DNA of 64,000 nt from NCBI RefSeq assembly GCF_029760855.1, contig NZ_SOSI01000008.1, positions 45,047-109,046 on the forward strand. The letters are read 5' to 3'. Shown in pieces: positions 46,689-58,267 of this stretch. Both the position numbers and the translations under genes were made by a program. The notes beneath the pieces were generated by a model, which ran no database searches, was not told the origin of the DNA, and saw nothing but the letters and a program-made list of their open reading frames with translations. Position 1 is the first letter of the stretch. Each line of letters starts with the position of its first letter. This DNA is from Erythrobacter litoralis. GTDB lineage: Bacteria; Pseudomonadota; Alphaproteobacteria; Sphingomonadales; Sphingomonadaceae.

Positions 46689-47010
46689 GCGGCAAGTGCA
46701 GAACAAGCGGTGGCAGTCCGATGGCCGGCGCGTGGTCATGCCAGTCCGGGTTCTCGCTTTCGAAGAGATTGATCTTCCATTGCCTGCGCCAGTTCTTGAG
46801 CCGCTTTTCGCGAATAATCGCAGTATCCATGGCGTCGAACAGTTCGAAACGGACGAGATGGCGGACGGCGTAGCGCTTGGTGAACCCCTTAATAACACCT
46901 CCGCGGTGCTGCCAGATACGTCTGACCAAGTCAGATGTGACACCGATATAGAGCGTTCCGTGCGGCTTGCTGGCAAGGATGTAGACACAGGGTTGGCGCT
47001 CGGAATTCAT
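46675..47010 (-). CDS. GIY-YIG nuclease family protein
   Basis: A single GIY-YIG endonuclease domain of 111 residues starting MNSERQPCVYILASK. The motif is VYIL...GTLYIG with the catalytic-region Arg in DLVRRIWQHR and Glu in IIREKRLKNWRRQWK. It is small and similar to the YhbQ/UPF0213 group; the biological role of these is poorly known. The start at 47010 avoids an N-terminal extension that would come from repeat DNA. It is encoded against ruvA and ruvB, with palindromic repeats on both sides. Confidence 0.85.
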   Translation of the reverse strand: MNSERQPCVYILASKPHGTLYIGVTSDLVRRIWQHRGGVIKGFTKRYAVRHLVRFELFDAMDTAIIREKRLKNWRRQWKINLFESENPDWHDHAPAIGLPPLVLHLPRDGS

Positions 47011-47030
47011 GATCTTTCGCGTGACGAAGG

Positions 47031-47060
47031 ATGGACCCTGAAACAAGTTCAGGGTGACGG
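47031..47060 (-). repeat. REP-like palindromic element 2 (right flank of the GIY-YIG gene)
   Basis: Core stem ACCCTGAA (47035-47042) and TTCAGGGT (47048-47055), loop ACAAG. Read on the minus strand it has the same head (CGTC), loop (CTTGT) and tail (CCATC) as element 1, so elements 1 and 2 are inverted flanks. Confidence 0.8.
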
Positions 47061-47092
47061 TTTGGATAGCGCCAAAGCCATAACAAACCGTC
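47056..47092. repeat. Inverted repeat joining elements 2 and 3 (REP doublet)
   Basis: GACGGTTTG (47056-47064) and CAAACCGTC (47084-47092) are perfect complements across a 19-base loop. With the hairpins on each side this makes a BIME-like double palindrome from 47035 to 47113. Confidence 0.7.
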
Positions 47093-47114
47093 ATGCTGAA
47101 CTCGTTTCCGCATT
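47088..47114 (+). repeat. REP-like palindromic element 3 (before ruvB)
   Basis: ATGCTGAA (47093-47100), loop CTCGT, TTCCGCAT (47106-47113), one mismatch in the stem. Same orientation as element 1 and head-to-head with element 2. It lies 35 bases upstream of ruvB. Confidence 0.7.
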
Positions 47115-47147
47115 GATTTCACCGCAAAAGCTTACCTTCGAAATGCA

Positions 47148-48182
47148 ATGACCGACCCCATCCCCCTTCACACACCAACCCGCCGGCCGGACGACCCGGA
47201 CGCCGCCCTTCGTCCCAAAAGCCTTTCGGAGTTCGTCGGGCAAAAGGCCGCACGGGAGAATCTGCGCGTCTTTGTCGAGGCGGCGAAGGCGCGGGGGGAG
47301 GCGTTGGACCATGTGCTGTTCTTCGGCCCGCCTGGCCTCGGCAAGACGACGCTGGCGCAGATTGTGGCGAAGGAACTCGGCGTCGGGTTTCGGGCCACCT
47401 CCGGCCCAGTGATCGCCAAGGCGGGCGACCTTGCCGCGCTGCTCACCAATCTCGAGCCGAACGACGTCCTCTTCATCGACGAGATCCACCGCCTCAATCC
47501 GGTTGTCGAGGAAGTGCTCTACCCGGCGATGGAGGACCGCGCACTCGATATCATGATCGGCGAAGGCCCATCGGCTCGCAGCGTGCGGATCGATTTGCCA
47601 CCCTTCACCCTGGTCGGCGCAACGACGCGGCAGGGCCTGCTGACCACCCCGCTGCGCGACCGGTTCGGCATTCCCGTGCGGCTGATCTTCTATACCGAGG
47701 ACGAATTGCTGCACGTGGTTACACGCGGCGCGGGCCTGCTCGGCATGCCGGTGAACGAAGGGGGCGCGCGCGAGATCGCAAGGCGGTCGCGTGGCACCCC
47801 GCGGGTTGCCGGACGGCTGATGCGCCGGGTCCGCGATTTTGCGCACGTGCTGGGTGAAGGGCTGGTAACAGCCAGGGTCGCCGACGAGGCACTGACCCGG
47901 CTCGAAGTCGACCGGCTCGGCCTCGATGCGATGGACCGCCGCTATCTCACCATGATAGCTACCACCTATAAGGGTGGCCCGGTCGGGGTCGAAACTTTGG
48001 CCGCGGGCCTTTCCGAACCGCGCGATACGGTGGAGGAAGTGATCGAGCCCTACCTCATCCAGCTCGGCCTGATCGCGCGGACGGCGCGGGGGCGGATGCT
48101 GAACGATGGCGGCTGGGCGCATCTCGGCATGACGCCACCGAATGCGCCGGAAACGCCGCAGGGAGATATGTTCGAGAAATAA
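47148..48182 (+). CDS. ruvB: Holliday junction branch migration ATPase RuvB
   Basis: Hexameric AAA+ motor driving branch migration with RuvA. 344 residues. Walker [14 protein letters not shown] at 60-67, Walker B FIDEIHRL (111-114), sensor 1 VGATTR, and the winged-helix C-terminus with [16 protein letters not shown]. Separated from ruvA by 1.4 kb, so its promoter must be in or near the repeat-containing gap 47011-47147. Confidence 0.97.
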   Translation: MTDPIPLHTPTRRPDDPDAALRPKSLSEFVGQKAARENLRVFVEAAKARGEALDHVLFFGPPGLGKTTLAQIVAKELGVGFRATSGPVIAKAGDLAALLTNLEPNDVLFIDEIHRLNPVVEEVLYPAMEDRALDIMIGEGPSARSVRIDLPPFTLVGATTRQGLLTTPLRDRFGIPVRLIFYTEDELLHVVTRGAGLLGMPVNEGGAREIARRSRGTPRVAGRLMRRVRDFAHVLGEGLVTARVADEALTRLEVDRLGLDAMDRRYLTMIATTYKGGPVGVETLAAGLSEPRDTVEEVIEPYLIQLGLIARTARGRMLNDGGWAHLGMTPPNAPETPQGDMFEK

Positions 48183-48592
48183 TCAGCGGGCGACGGGAAG
48201 GCCGGCCCGCTCCCACGCGACGATGCCGCCCTTGAGATGCAGCACGGTGTCGTTCTCATACTGCGCAAGCCGCTCCGCCGCGATGTCGGAACGCCGGTCG
48301 GAACGGCAATAGAGGATACGCTCGCTGTTTCCGGCGGGGAGCAGAGCGGCGGGATCGAACCGATCGAGCGGGATATTGATCGCACCCGGCAGGTGCCCTT
48401 CGGCGAACTCCTCCGGCGTGCGGACATCGATGAGCTGGATCGGTTCGCCCGCGTCGATCCGCGTCGCAAGCGCGCGCGGTTCGATCGTCAGCACCCCGAT
48501 CTGGCGCGGCCCCGCCCCCTCCTCGGCCGGCACGGACGCTCCGCAGGCGGCGAGCGGTGCCGCCGCCAGCAGGAGCGCCGCGAGCCGTGTCG

Positions 48593-48596
<4 letters not shown>
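48183..48596 (-). CDS. Rhodanese-like domain lipoprotein
   Basis: 137 residues. The N-terminus ([20 protein letters not shown]) is a lipoprotein signal with lipobox LAAC. The rhodanese domain has [20 protein letters not shown] and the active-site loop [11 protein letters not shown] with the catalytic Cys. It is probably a periplasmic sulfurtransferase or persulfide-handling protein. The ATG overlaps the aconitase stop (ATGA), so it is coupled to acnA. Confidence 0.88.
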
Positions 48597-51265
<2,669 letters not shown>

Positions 51266-51395
51266 GGAGGCGTTGATCCTTTTGTTGAATGGAGCCGTCA
51301 CCGGACCAATGGGCGGGACGGGGAAATGTGTCGTTCATCTGCGCTGTCGAAGCCGAAAAATCAAGGCTGCGGGCGTTGGCGGGCCTACCGTAACG

Positions 51396-52301
51396 TCAGA
51401 TTGCGGTCTGCTCCGTCCTTTGGCGGCGCGTGGCGATCAGACAGCCGACGACGATGAGGATCGTACCTAGCAATGTGGCAGGACCCACCGGCTCTTCGAA
51501 CAGCCACCAGCCGAGGATGGATGCCCAGAGAAACCCGGTATATTCGATCGGCACCAGCCGCTGCGTCTCGCTGCGTGCATAGGCCCAGGTCAGCAGCATG
51601 GCCGCGCCGATCGCGAGCGCTGCCGCGACCACGAGCGTTGCCCAGATCGGTTCGCCGGTGGGTATGTCGAGCAGGAACGGCGCGCCCGCGAACAGGATCA
51701 GCGCGACGGTACCGTTGCCGAACGCGCTCGCTTCCAAAGGCGAGGCGACGAGCGCCTGCTGGCGTTGCAGGATGAGATTGACCGCGAACAGCACGGCCGA
51801 TCCCAGTATTAGCGCGATGCCGACAAAGCTCTCTGTGTCGAGCGCGCCTTTGCCCAGCCGACCTCCCACGATCACCATGACGCCTGCGAAACCAAGTATC
51901 GCACCCAGAATTGCGCGAGGGCGGATCGTTTCTTTCAGCACGGCGGCGGCGAGGTACAGCGCGATCAGAGGGGCGATGAAGCTGATCGCGATCGCTTCGG
52001 CGAGGGGCAGGCGGGTGATGGCGGCGAAGAAGCTCCAGCCCATGAACGCGCCCACCACGCCGCGCACCAAGTGGATGCGCAAGACCCGCCCGCGCGGAAA
52101 ACGGCGGGTGCGGAACCACCAAATCGGCCCGGTCAGGCCTACGCCGATGAGGCAGCGAAGAAAATACGCACTGTACGCGCCGATGGCGAGTGCTGCCCCC
52201 TTCATCGCCGCATCCATCGCCGAATAGAGGGCGATCCCCGCGATGGTGGCGAGAATTGGACCGAGGCCGGAGCCGGTATCGGGGCGGGGGGGATCGGCCA
52301 T
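51396..52301 (-). CDS. DMT-superfamily (EamA) transporter
   Basis: 301 residues with ten transmembrane helices in two EamA repeats, e.g. GVVGAFMGWSFFAAITRLPL followed by AEAIAISFIAPLIALYLAA, and the second repeat YTGFLWASILGWWLFEEPVG. The family includes exporters of amino acids, metabolites and drugs; the substrate is unknown. Monocistronic. Confidence 0.9.
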   Translation of the reverse strand: MADPPRPDTGSGLGPILATIAGIALYSAMDAAMKGAALAIGAYSAYFLRCLIGVGLTGPIWWFRTRRFPRGRVLRIHLVRGVVGAFMGWSFFAAITRLPLAEAIAISFIAPLIALYLAAAVLKETIRPRAILGAILGFAGVMVIVGGRLGKGALDTESFVGIALILGSAVLFAVNLILQRQQALVASPLEASAFGNGTVALILFAGAPFLLDIPTGEPIWATLVVAAALAIGAAMLLTWAYARSETQRLVPIEYTGFLWASILGWWLFEEPVGPATLLGTILIVVGCLIATRRQRTEQTAI

Positions 52302-52456
52302 CGGTCAAGCGCATAGGGGGAAGCGCTGGGCGCGTCACGCGGGTTCAGCGCGCGTCAAGCCGGGGTGCTGGAATAGCCGGTGCAGTTGTTTTATATAGCG
52401 CAAAATACCGCAGGAAGGCGCGCGATGAAGCGGGCCGCGGCAAGGTGGGCAGACTG

Positions 52457-53875
52457 ATGAATATCGCCAAACTTCTTATCGCAGGTTCGACCGTCGCGGC
52501 ACTTGCCGCCTCTCCGGTCTCGGCGCAGAACGCACCGCCGCAGAACATCCTGCCGATGCGGGACATCCCGAAGACCGCGCCCGAACCCGATGGCGACGAA
52601 CCGGCTGCCGCCGAAGCGGCGAAGGACGAGAAAGAGACCTTCGACCAGGTCTTCATGCAGCAAGGCGAGGTTGTGCAGGAAATTCCGTCGCTGGTCGGCG
52701 AATGGAGCGTACCGCAGGCCGAGAAACTGCTCGCCTATATCCCGTCGGTCAAAGCGGAAGGCCTCAACCCCTCGGACTATGACGCCGGTCTCCGCGAGGC
52801 GATTGCGGCGGGCGAGGGCAATGCGCTGAACGAGATCGCCAGCCGCGTGTTCGTCTGGCTGGTGGAGGACCTGCGCGACGGGCGCACGCCGATGGAAGCG
52901 CGCAAGCAGTGGTTCGTGGTGGATCCCGATCCCGACCGCCTGCCGAGCCACGCCATGCTCGAACAGGCGCTGGCGAGCGGCGACATCGCCGGGACGTTGA
53001 ATGCGCTTACCCCGGTCCATGCCGACTATGCGCGGCTGAAAGCGCAGCTCGCGACTGCGAAGGACCCTGCGAAGCGCAAGCTCATCCGTGCCAATATGGA
53101 TCGCTGGCGCTGGCTGCCGCAGGATCTGGGGCGCCAGTATCTTCTCACCAATGTTCCGGAAATGCAGCTGCGCCTGACGGTGGGCGAAAAGATCATCAAA
53201 AGCTATCGCACCGTGGTCGGCAAGCCTGGCCGTACCGCGACCCCGCAGCTCGCCGAAATGGTCGAGGCGGTGATTTTCAACCCGACCTGGACCGTGCCGC
53301 AATCGATCGTGCAGGGCGAAGGACTGGGCAACAAAGTGCTGAGCAATCCCGGTTGGGCGCGCCGTGCGGGTTACAAGGCGACCAAGGGCGAGAACGGCTG
53401 GATTACCGTGGTGCAACAGCCGGGGCCGAACAATTCGCTCGGCCTGATGAAGCTCGACATGCCGAACGAGCATGCGATTTTCCTGCACGATACGCCGAGC
53501 CGCAATCTGTTCGAGCAGGACAACCGCGCGCTGAGCCATGGCTGCATTCGCGTGAAAGGCGCGCGCGAACTGGCGATGACGATGTCGATGCTCGGCAATG
53601 CGGACAGCCGCGAGGATATTCCGGCGATCCAGGAAGAAGTGTCGCAAATCACCGCGAGCGGCGAATATACGCGCTATCCGATGAAGAAGCAGTGGCCGGT
53701 CTACATCACCTATTTCACGATGGGCACCGATGTGGACGGCCAGATGCGCAGCTTCGCCGATGTCTATGATCGCGACGCTCCCGTGCTGGCCGCGTTGGAT
53801 GCGCCCCGCCAGAACGACCGCGCTCGCGAAACGAGCGAGGAAGTGGTCGAAATCATCGACGACATGCAGACGTGA
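52457..53875 (+). CDS. L,D-transpeptidase, YcbB/LdtD type
   Basis: Forms 3-3 crosslinks or attaches proteins in peptidoglycan, in the periplasm. 472 residues with signal peptide (MNIAKLLIAGSTVAALAASP). The N-terminal scaffold and peptidoglycan-binding part (about 70-200) is followed by the YkuD domain: TVVGKPGRTATPQLAEMVEA, then HDTPSRNLFEQDNRALSHGC and IRVKGARELA with the catalytic Cys. Start 52457 follows an AGACTG without a clear SD. The frame to 52190 overlaps the DMT gene promoter and is not needed. Confidence 0.92.
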   Translation: MNIAKLLIAGSTVAALAASPVSAQNAPPQNILPMRDIPKTAPEPDGDEPAAAEAAKDEKETFDQVFMQQGEVVQEIPSLVGEWSVPQAEKLLAYIPSVKAEGLNPSDYDAGLREAIAAGEGNALNEIASRVFVWLVEDLRDGRTPMEARKQWFVVDPDPDRLPSHAMLEQALASGDIAGTLNALTPVHADYARLKAQLATAKDPAKRKLIRANMDRWRWLPQDLGRQYLLTNVPEMQLRLTVGEKIIKSYRTVVGKPGRTATPQLAEMVEAVIFNPTWTVPQSIVQGEGLGNKVLSNPGWARRAGYKATKGENGWITVVQQPGPNNSLGLMKLDMPNEHAIFLHDTPSRNLFEQDNRALSHGCIRVKGARELAMTMSMLGNADSREDIPAIQEEVSQITASGEYTRYPMKKQWPVYITYFTMGTDVDGQMRSFADVYDRDAPVLAALDAPRQNDRARETSEEVVEIIDDMQT

Positions 53876-53879
53876 GGGG

Positions 53880-54369
53880 TTAGTCGAAGAGTTCGGCTTC
53901 CTCTTGCATTGCGAACACATTGCGGCGGTAGAAATAGCCGGTAGGAAAAGCGAAGCACGCGACCATCAGGAATTCCGCCCAAGGAAAGTCATGTTCGTAG
54001 GATGGGTCGAGGACCAAGCCGCTGATTGCGAACGCGGCGGCAAAGGGCATCGACGGCTGCTACGCCCAACGCAGCGGGCTGGGCAACATGTCGGCCCAAT
54101 AGAGCAGCTATGGGGAAGCCGCAGACCACTAGATAGAACGCTACGACAAACGATGCCGCTATGATCGCTATTGCGATCATAAGGCCAGTCGCCACTACCA
54201 TCATGAGCAAGTCAAGCGGCGCGAAGTTCAGGGTTGGATGCTCCAGCAGCAAGATTATGGTGCCGTTGGCGATCACGCCAATCGCAGCAGCCGCTATGCT
54301 TGCTGGAACGACTGCGCCGAGAAGTGCGCCTGGACCGAAGCCTCCTTCAAGGCCCGGGCAATAGACCAA
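53880..54369 (-). pseudogene. Frameshifted small integral membrane protein gene
   Basis: Two overlapping minus-strand frames together look like one membrane protein. The first (from TTG at 54369, directly after the upstream stop) encodes helices such as AVVPASIAAAAIGVIANGTI and LLMMVVATGLMIAIAIIAAS, then turns into an Arg-rich tail and stops at 53989. In the next frame 53880-54059 encodes MPFAAAFAISGLVLDPSYEH and FLMVACFAFPTGYFYRRN before a TAA. A single indel around 54035-54058 would join them into about 165 residues. It could be a true mutation or a sequencing error. Confidence 0.55.
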
Positions 54370-55077
54370 TCAATACATCCCTGGGTTCGTCCGCTCGAAC
54401 GTTCCGCCGCCCTCCCGCCTCAGCAAGTCCGTCTGCGGTCGCGGAGGTTCGACGATGCTTCCGTCCTCCGCTAGCCCAAGGCTCTCTGCATAGATCAATC
54501 GACCGCCGGACAGGTCGATCAGCGCTTTCTTGAACTGGACCGGCCCCATGGCGAGGCAGCCGTTCGAGCGGCCAAGCCGACCCCAACGCGCCACATGCTC
54601 GGGTGTGGCATAGTTCGCCGGATGCATCACGATTGCGCGAGCGAGGGCATTATCATTGGTAGGATCGAGCCCGTCCATCCGGATCGACGTGCCGTAACGC
54701 CCCGTATACCAACTGCGGGTCATATAGGCGCCGCGGCTTGTGCATTCCGAACCTTCGATGTTCGAATAGCGCTTGAGCCACCCATCGTGCTGCGCATCGG
54801 AGCCCGTGCCGTGCGTCACGTGGAAGCTCTGGACACGCTCGTTCACCAGATCGGCGAAATGGAAGCGGTGCCGCGCGCTGTGCAGGCCGAAATCGGCGAT
54901 GCCGACGATGTCCTTCTTCCAGATGCCGTCCCCGACACGGGCGAGTTGTTCACGCGCAATTTCCAGCAAGCGGCGATCGCGCGCGGCGGTCGGATTAACC
55001 TGCGCGAAAAGTTTGCCGGGAGCCAGAGCGGCAGTGCCTGCAACAAGCGATGTTTTCAGAAGGTCGCGACGGTTCAT
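54370..55077 (-). CDS. Murein L,D-transpeptidase catalytic domain family protein (YkuD_2-like), Tat-exported
   Basis: 235 residues. The N-terminus [20 protein letters not shown] is a twin-arginine signal (RRDLLK). The C-terminal active site is [14 protein letters not shown] with the catalytic Cys, like the YkuD_2 family rather than the LdtD family encoded nearby. The ATG overlaps the HDAC gene stop (ATGA) and the stop is next to the frameshifted membrane gene. Confidence 0.88.
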   Translation of the reverse strand: MNRRDLLKTSLVAGTAALAPGKLFAQVNPTAARDRRLLEIAREQLARVGDGIWKKDIVGIADFGLHSARHRFHFADLVNERVQSFHVTHGTGSDAQHDGWLKRYSNIEGSECTSRGAYMTRSWYTGRYGTSIRMDGLDPTNDNALARAIVMHPANYATPEHVARWGRLGRSNGCLAMGPVQFKKALIDLSGGRLIYAESLGLAEDGSIVEPPRPQTDLLRREGGGTFERTNPGMY

Positions 55078-55994
55078 GTTGCGCTCTCCCTAGCAGAAAA
55101 TTCGCTGACGGAGGATGAACGCGAATGTCGCATGTTCGCTTCGGCGCACGCGATCATCGATCGGGCGTGCCGTTCGGCGACCGGGCGCGGATCCCTCCCA
55201 TAACCACCGCCCAAGGCACTAGCGATGGGCAGCCCGCGCCGCCGAACCTCGTTCACCACGAAGCGGTCGCGCGCTGCGATTCCCTCGTTGGTCAGGGCGA
55301 GACGGCCGAGCTTGTCGTTATAGTGAACGTCGACCCCCGCTTGGTAAAAAACGAAATCGGGCGAGAAGCTGTCGAGGATATCGGGCAAATTGCGCGACAG
55401 GGCGTCGAGATAGCCGTCGTCATCCGTCCCGTCGGCCAGCGCGACATCGCGGCTGGAGCGGGCCTTTTGCGCCGGAAAATTCTTCTCGGCATGAAGAGAA
55501 AGGGTGAACACGTCATCGCGCCCCGCCATCAGGCTTGCCGTGCCGTCGCCCTGATGGACGTCGCAATCGACGATCAGCACGCGTTGCGCATCGCCCTGCG
55601 CAATCAAACGGTTGGCGTTCACCGCGAGATCATTGAACACGCAATAGCCCGCGCCGGTATCGTGCAATGCATGATGGCTGCCCGCCGCGCTGTTTGCGGC
55701 ATAGCCGTGCTCCATCGCCAGACGTGCCGCGAGCCAGGTGCCGCCATTGGTGTGCCGCACCCGGTCGCGAATACGCTCCGTCACCGGAAAGCCGATCCGG
55801 CGCTCCTTCTCGCGCGGCACGTTGGCGCCGAACACCTCCTCGACATAGGTGGGATCGTGCACCGCCTCGAGCCATTCGCGCGGGCAGGGCGGCGGGGCAT
55901 GTTCGGTAAGCGGGTAACCGCTTTCCCGTAGCGCGATCATCACCAGCATGTATTTGTCGAAGCGGAACGTACCGCGGTCGGGCGGCGGCGCCAT
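55074..55994 (-). CDS. Histone-deacetylase-family (acetylpolyamine/acetoin-utilisation type) hydrolase
   Basis: 306 residues from the ATG at 55994. Zinc and active-site motifs: [20 protein letters not shown] (the His pair), [17 protein letters not shown] (Asp, His, Asp), and [15 protein letters not shown] (Asp). Bacterial members deacetylate acetylpolyamines or other amides. In-frame sequence upstream of the ATG, up to the ispG stop (56028), encodes [11 protein letters not shown], which matches the conserved HDAC N-terminus but has no ATG/GTG/TTG; a CTG at 56024 is the only candidate. Real start therefore uncertain. Confidence 0.9.
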   Translation of the reverse strand: MAPPPDRGTFRFDKYMLVMIALRESGYPLTEHAPPPCPREWLEAVHDPTYVEEVFGANVPREKERRIGFPVTERIRDRVRHTNGGTWLAARLAMEHGYAANSAAGSHHALHDTGAGYCVFNDLAVNANRLIAQGDAQRVLIVDCDVHQGDGTASLMAGRDDVFTLSLHAEKNFPAQKARSSRDVALADGTDDDGYLDALSRNLPDILDSFSPDFVFYQAGVDVHYNDKLGRLALTNEGIAARDRFVVNEVRRRGLPIASALGGGYGRDPRPVAERHARSMIACAEANMRHSRSSSVSEFSARESAT

Positions 55995-56027
55995 GTAATC
56001 GACATGGTGGACGACGTGGAGCAGCGC

Positions 56028-57176
56028 CTACTCCGCCGCTTCGGCCGGGGCGGCGTGCGGATCGTAGGCGGTCGCCTCGCCGGCTTCGATCGCGGCGGCC
56101 TTTTCTTCTACCAGCCTGACGATGTGGTCGAGCATCGCCTCGCTTTCGATATGGTGGTTCTTCACGCCCGAAAGATAAACCATGTGCTTGCCCGAGCCGC
56201 CGCCGGTAAGGCCGATATCGGTCTCGCGCGCTTCGCCGGGGCCGTTGACGACGCAGCCGAGGACCGAGAGGCTCATCGGTGTCTTGATGTGTTCCAAGCG
56301 CGATTCCAGAGCTTCGACCGTGCGAATCACATCGAAACCCTGGCGCGAGCAGGACGGGCAGGAAACGACGCGAACGCCGCGCGTGCGCAGGCCGAGGGCC
56401 TTCAGCATTTCGAAACCGACCTTCACCTCCTGCTCCGGCTCGGCGGAGAGGCTGACGCGGATCGTGTCGCCGATGCCCGCCCACAGCAGGCTGCCGATGC
56501 CGATGGAGGACTTGACCGTGCCGCCGATCAGCCCGCCCGCCTCGGTGATGCCGAGATGCAAGGGGCAATCGACCGTCTCGGCCAGGGCATGATAAGCCGC
56601 AACCGCGAGGAACACGTCGCTGGCCTTCACGGCCACCTTGTATTCGTGGAAGTCATGATCCTGCAGCAGCTTGATATGATCGAGCGCGCTCTCGACCAGC
56701 GCTTCGGGGCAAGGCTCGCCGTATTTTTCGAGCAGATGCTTTTCCAGGCTGCCGGCATTCACGCCGATGCGGATCGCGCAACCATTCGCCTTTGCGGCGC
56801 GGACAACCTCAGCCACCCGCTCGCTCGAGCCGATATTACCGGGATTGATGCGCAAACAGGCCGCGCCCTTGTCTGCCGCTTCCAAGGCCCGTTTGTAGTG
56901 GAAATGGATGTCCGCAACGATTGGGACGTTCGCCGCCGCGGTGATCTTGTCGAAATGGGCAGTCGCCTCTTCCGTCGGGCAGGAAACCCGAATGATGTCG
57001 GCCCCCACATCCTCGCATCGACGGATCTGGTCGATGGTCGCGCCCACATCCTCGGTTGGCGTATTGGTCATAGTCTGAACGCTGATCGGGGCATCTCCGC
57101 CGACGGGGACGCTGCCCACCATGATCTGGCGGGATGGACGGCGCTCGATCGTGCGCCACGGGCGAATGGAAGACAT
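56028..57176 (-). CDS. ispG: 4-hydroxy-3-methylbut-2-enyl diphosphate synthase (flavodoxin)
   Basis: Penultimate step of the MEP isoprenoid pathway, a [4Fe-4S] enzyme. 382 residues. The TIM-barrel start [20 protein letters not shown], the reductive cluster motif [15 protein letters not shown] and the C-terminal [18 protein letters not shown] with Cys and Glu are clear. Start 57176 ([18 protein letters not shown]); an ATG at 57200 is an alternative. It is followed by the HDAC-type gene with no gap. Confidence 0.97.
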   Translation of the reverse strand: MSSIRPWRTIERRPSRQIMVGSVPVGGDAPISVQTMTNTPTEDVGATIDQIRRCEDVGADIIRVSCPTEEATAHFDKITAAANVPIVADIHFHYKRALEAADKGAACLRINPGNIGSSERVAEVVRAAKANGCAIRIGVNAGSLEKHLLEKYGEPCPEALVESALDHIKLLQDHDFHEYKVAVKASDVFLAVAAYHALAETVDCPLHLGITEAGGLIGGTVKSSIGIGSLLWAGIGDTIRVSLSAEPEQEVKVGFEMLKALGLRTRGVRVVSCPSCSRQGFDVIRTVEALESRLEHIKTPMSLSVLGCVVNGPGEARETDIGLTGGGSGKHMVYLSGVKNHHIESEAMLDHIVRLVEEKAAAIEAGEATAYDPHAAPAEAAE

Positions 57177-57246
57177 GGGCGGCAATATAGAGCAGCGCAT
57201 GTGAAGGGGCAATGACAGCGCGACCGGCATGCGGCATGGGGGCAAC

Positions 57247-58248
57247 ATGACGCGTAGACACAATGCCGACAGCCTCGACGGACCCCTGCTATTCGCGCGG
57301 GTGCTGGACGGGAAGGGCGGCGGCCGGCCGATCGACTGGGCGGGCGTGCGCCTTTGGAAGCCCAAGCAACCCGAGGACGTCCTCTGGACCCATATTTGTC
57401 GTAGCCAGCCGGGCGTGCAGGAATGGCTGGAGCAGGAACTGGCCATTCCCGAACCCACCGCGGAATTGCTGGTGTCCGACGATACGCGGCCGCGCGCCTT
57501 TCGCGACGGGCGCACGCTGGTAGCGACGCTGCGAGGAATCAATTTCAATCCTGGAGCCGAACCGGAGGACATGATCTCGATGCAGATGTGGTGCGACGGG
57601 CGACGGCTTGTCACCCTTCGCCGGTATCCGCTGCAAACGCCGCGCGATGTCCTGGCCGAGATCGATCGGGGGGAAGGACCACTCGACGCGGGCGCTACGA
57701 TAACCCGGCTGGCCGAACTGATGGTCACCCGCATGAACCAGTCGATCGTCGATATGAATCAGGTGATCGACGCATTGGAAGATGAAGACCCCGAAGACGA
57801 TCCGGAAGGCATGGCCTCGCGCATCGCCGCCATCCGGCGGAATTGCTTAGGGCTGAAACGCCATATGTCGCCGCAGCACGTCGCGCTGGAATCAATCAGC
57901 CGCGATGCCCCGGTTTGGTTCGAGGATCACGACCGCCGCGAGATTGCCGAGACGATCGATCGCCTCCGCCGCTATCTCGACGATATCGATATCAGTAAGG
58001 AAAGCGCGGTCGTGCTGCAGGACGAATTGCGCGCCCGCAGTCAGGCGAGCAGCGAGCATGCGACCTATATGCTTACCATCGTAGCCGGCATCTTCCTGCC
58101 GCTTAGTTTCCTGACCGGCCTGCTTGGTATCAATGTCGGCGGGATGCCCGGCGTGGACGACGGGCAGGCGTTCTGGGTTGTCGTGGCGATTTGCGTAGGT
58201 GCGTTCGTCGCCCTGATGCTTTTGTTTAAGAAGCTACGCTGGCTGTAG
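57247..58248 (+). CDS. CorA/ZntB-family divalent cation transporter
   Basis: 333 residues. A long cytoplasmic N-terminal domain (1-270) is followed by two C-terminal helices, [20 protein letters not shown] and [19 protein letters not shown]. Between them is [14 protein letters not shown] where Mg-selective CorA has GMN, which points to the ZntB-like branch (zinc efflux/uptake). Start 57247 has GGGGG just upstream; an ATG at 57229 is an alternative. Confidence 0.9.
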   Translation: MTRRHNADSLDGPLLFARVLDGKGGGRPIDWAGVRLWKPKQPEDVLWTHICRSQPGVQEWLEQELAIPEPTAELLVSDDTRPRAFRDGRTLVATLRGINFNPGAEPEDMISMQMWCDGRRLVTLRRYPLQTPRDVLAEIDRGEGPLDAGATITRLAELMVTRMNQSIVDMNQVIDALEDEDPEDDPEGMASRIAAIRRNCLGLKRHMSPQHVALESISRDAPVWFEDHDRREIAETIDRLRRYLDDIDISKESAVVLQDELRARSQASSEHATYMLTIVAGIFLPLSFLTGLLGINVGGMPGVDDGQAFWVVVAICVGAFVALMLLFKKLRWL

Positions 58249-58267
58249 CGGGGGGTTAGCCCCCCGC
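58248..58267. terminator. Bidirectional hairpin between convergent genes
   Basis: An 8-bp stem GCGGGGGG / CCCCCCGC with loop TTAG. The loop contains the stop codon of the minus-strand DUF885 gene. There is no T-run on either side, so function is uncertain. Confidence 0.45.

Noticed and set aside
46639..47151. 170-codon plus-strand frame across the GIY-YIG gene
   Set aside because: Its ends are translations of the palindromic repeats (RHPELVSGS-like), a well-known spurious product, and the GIY-YIG protein on the other strand is clearly real.
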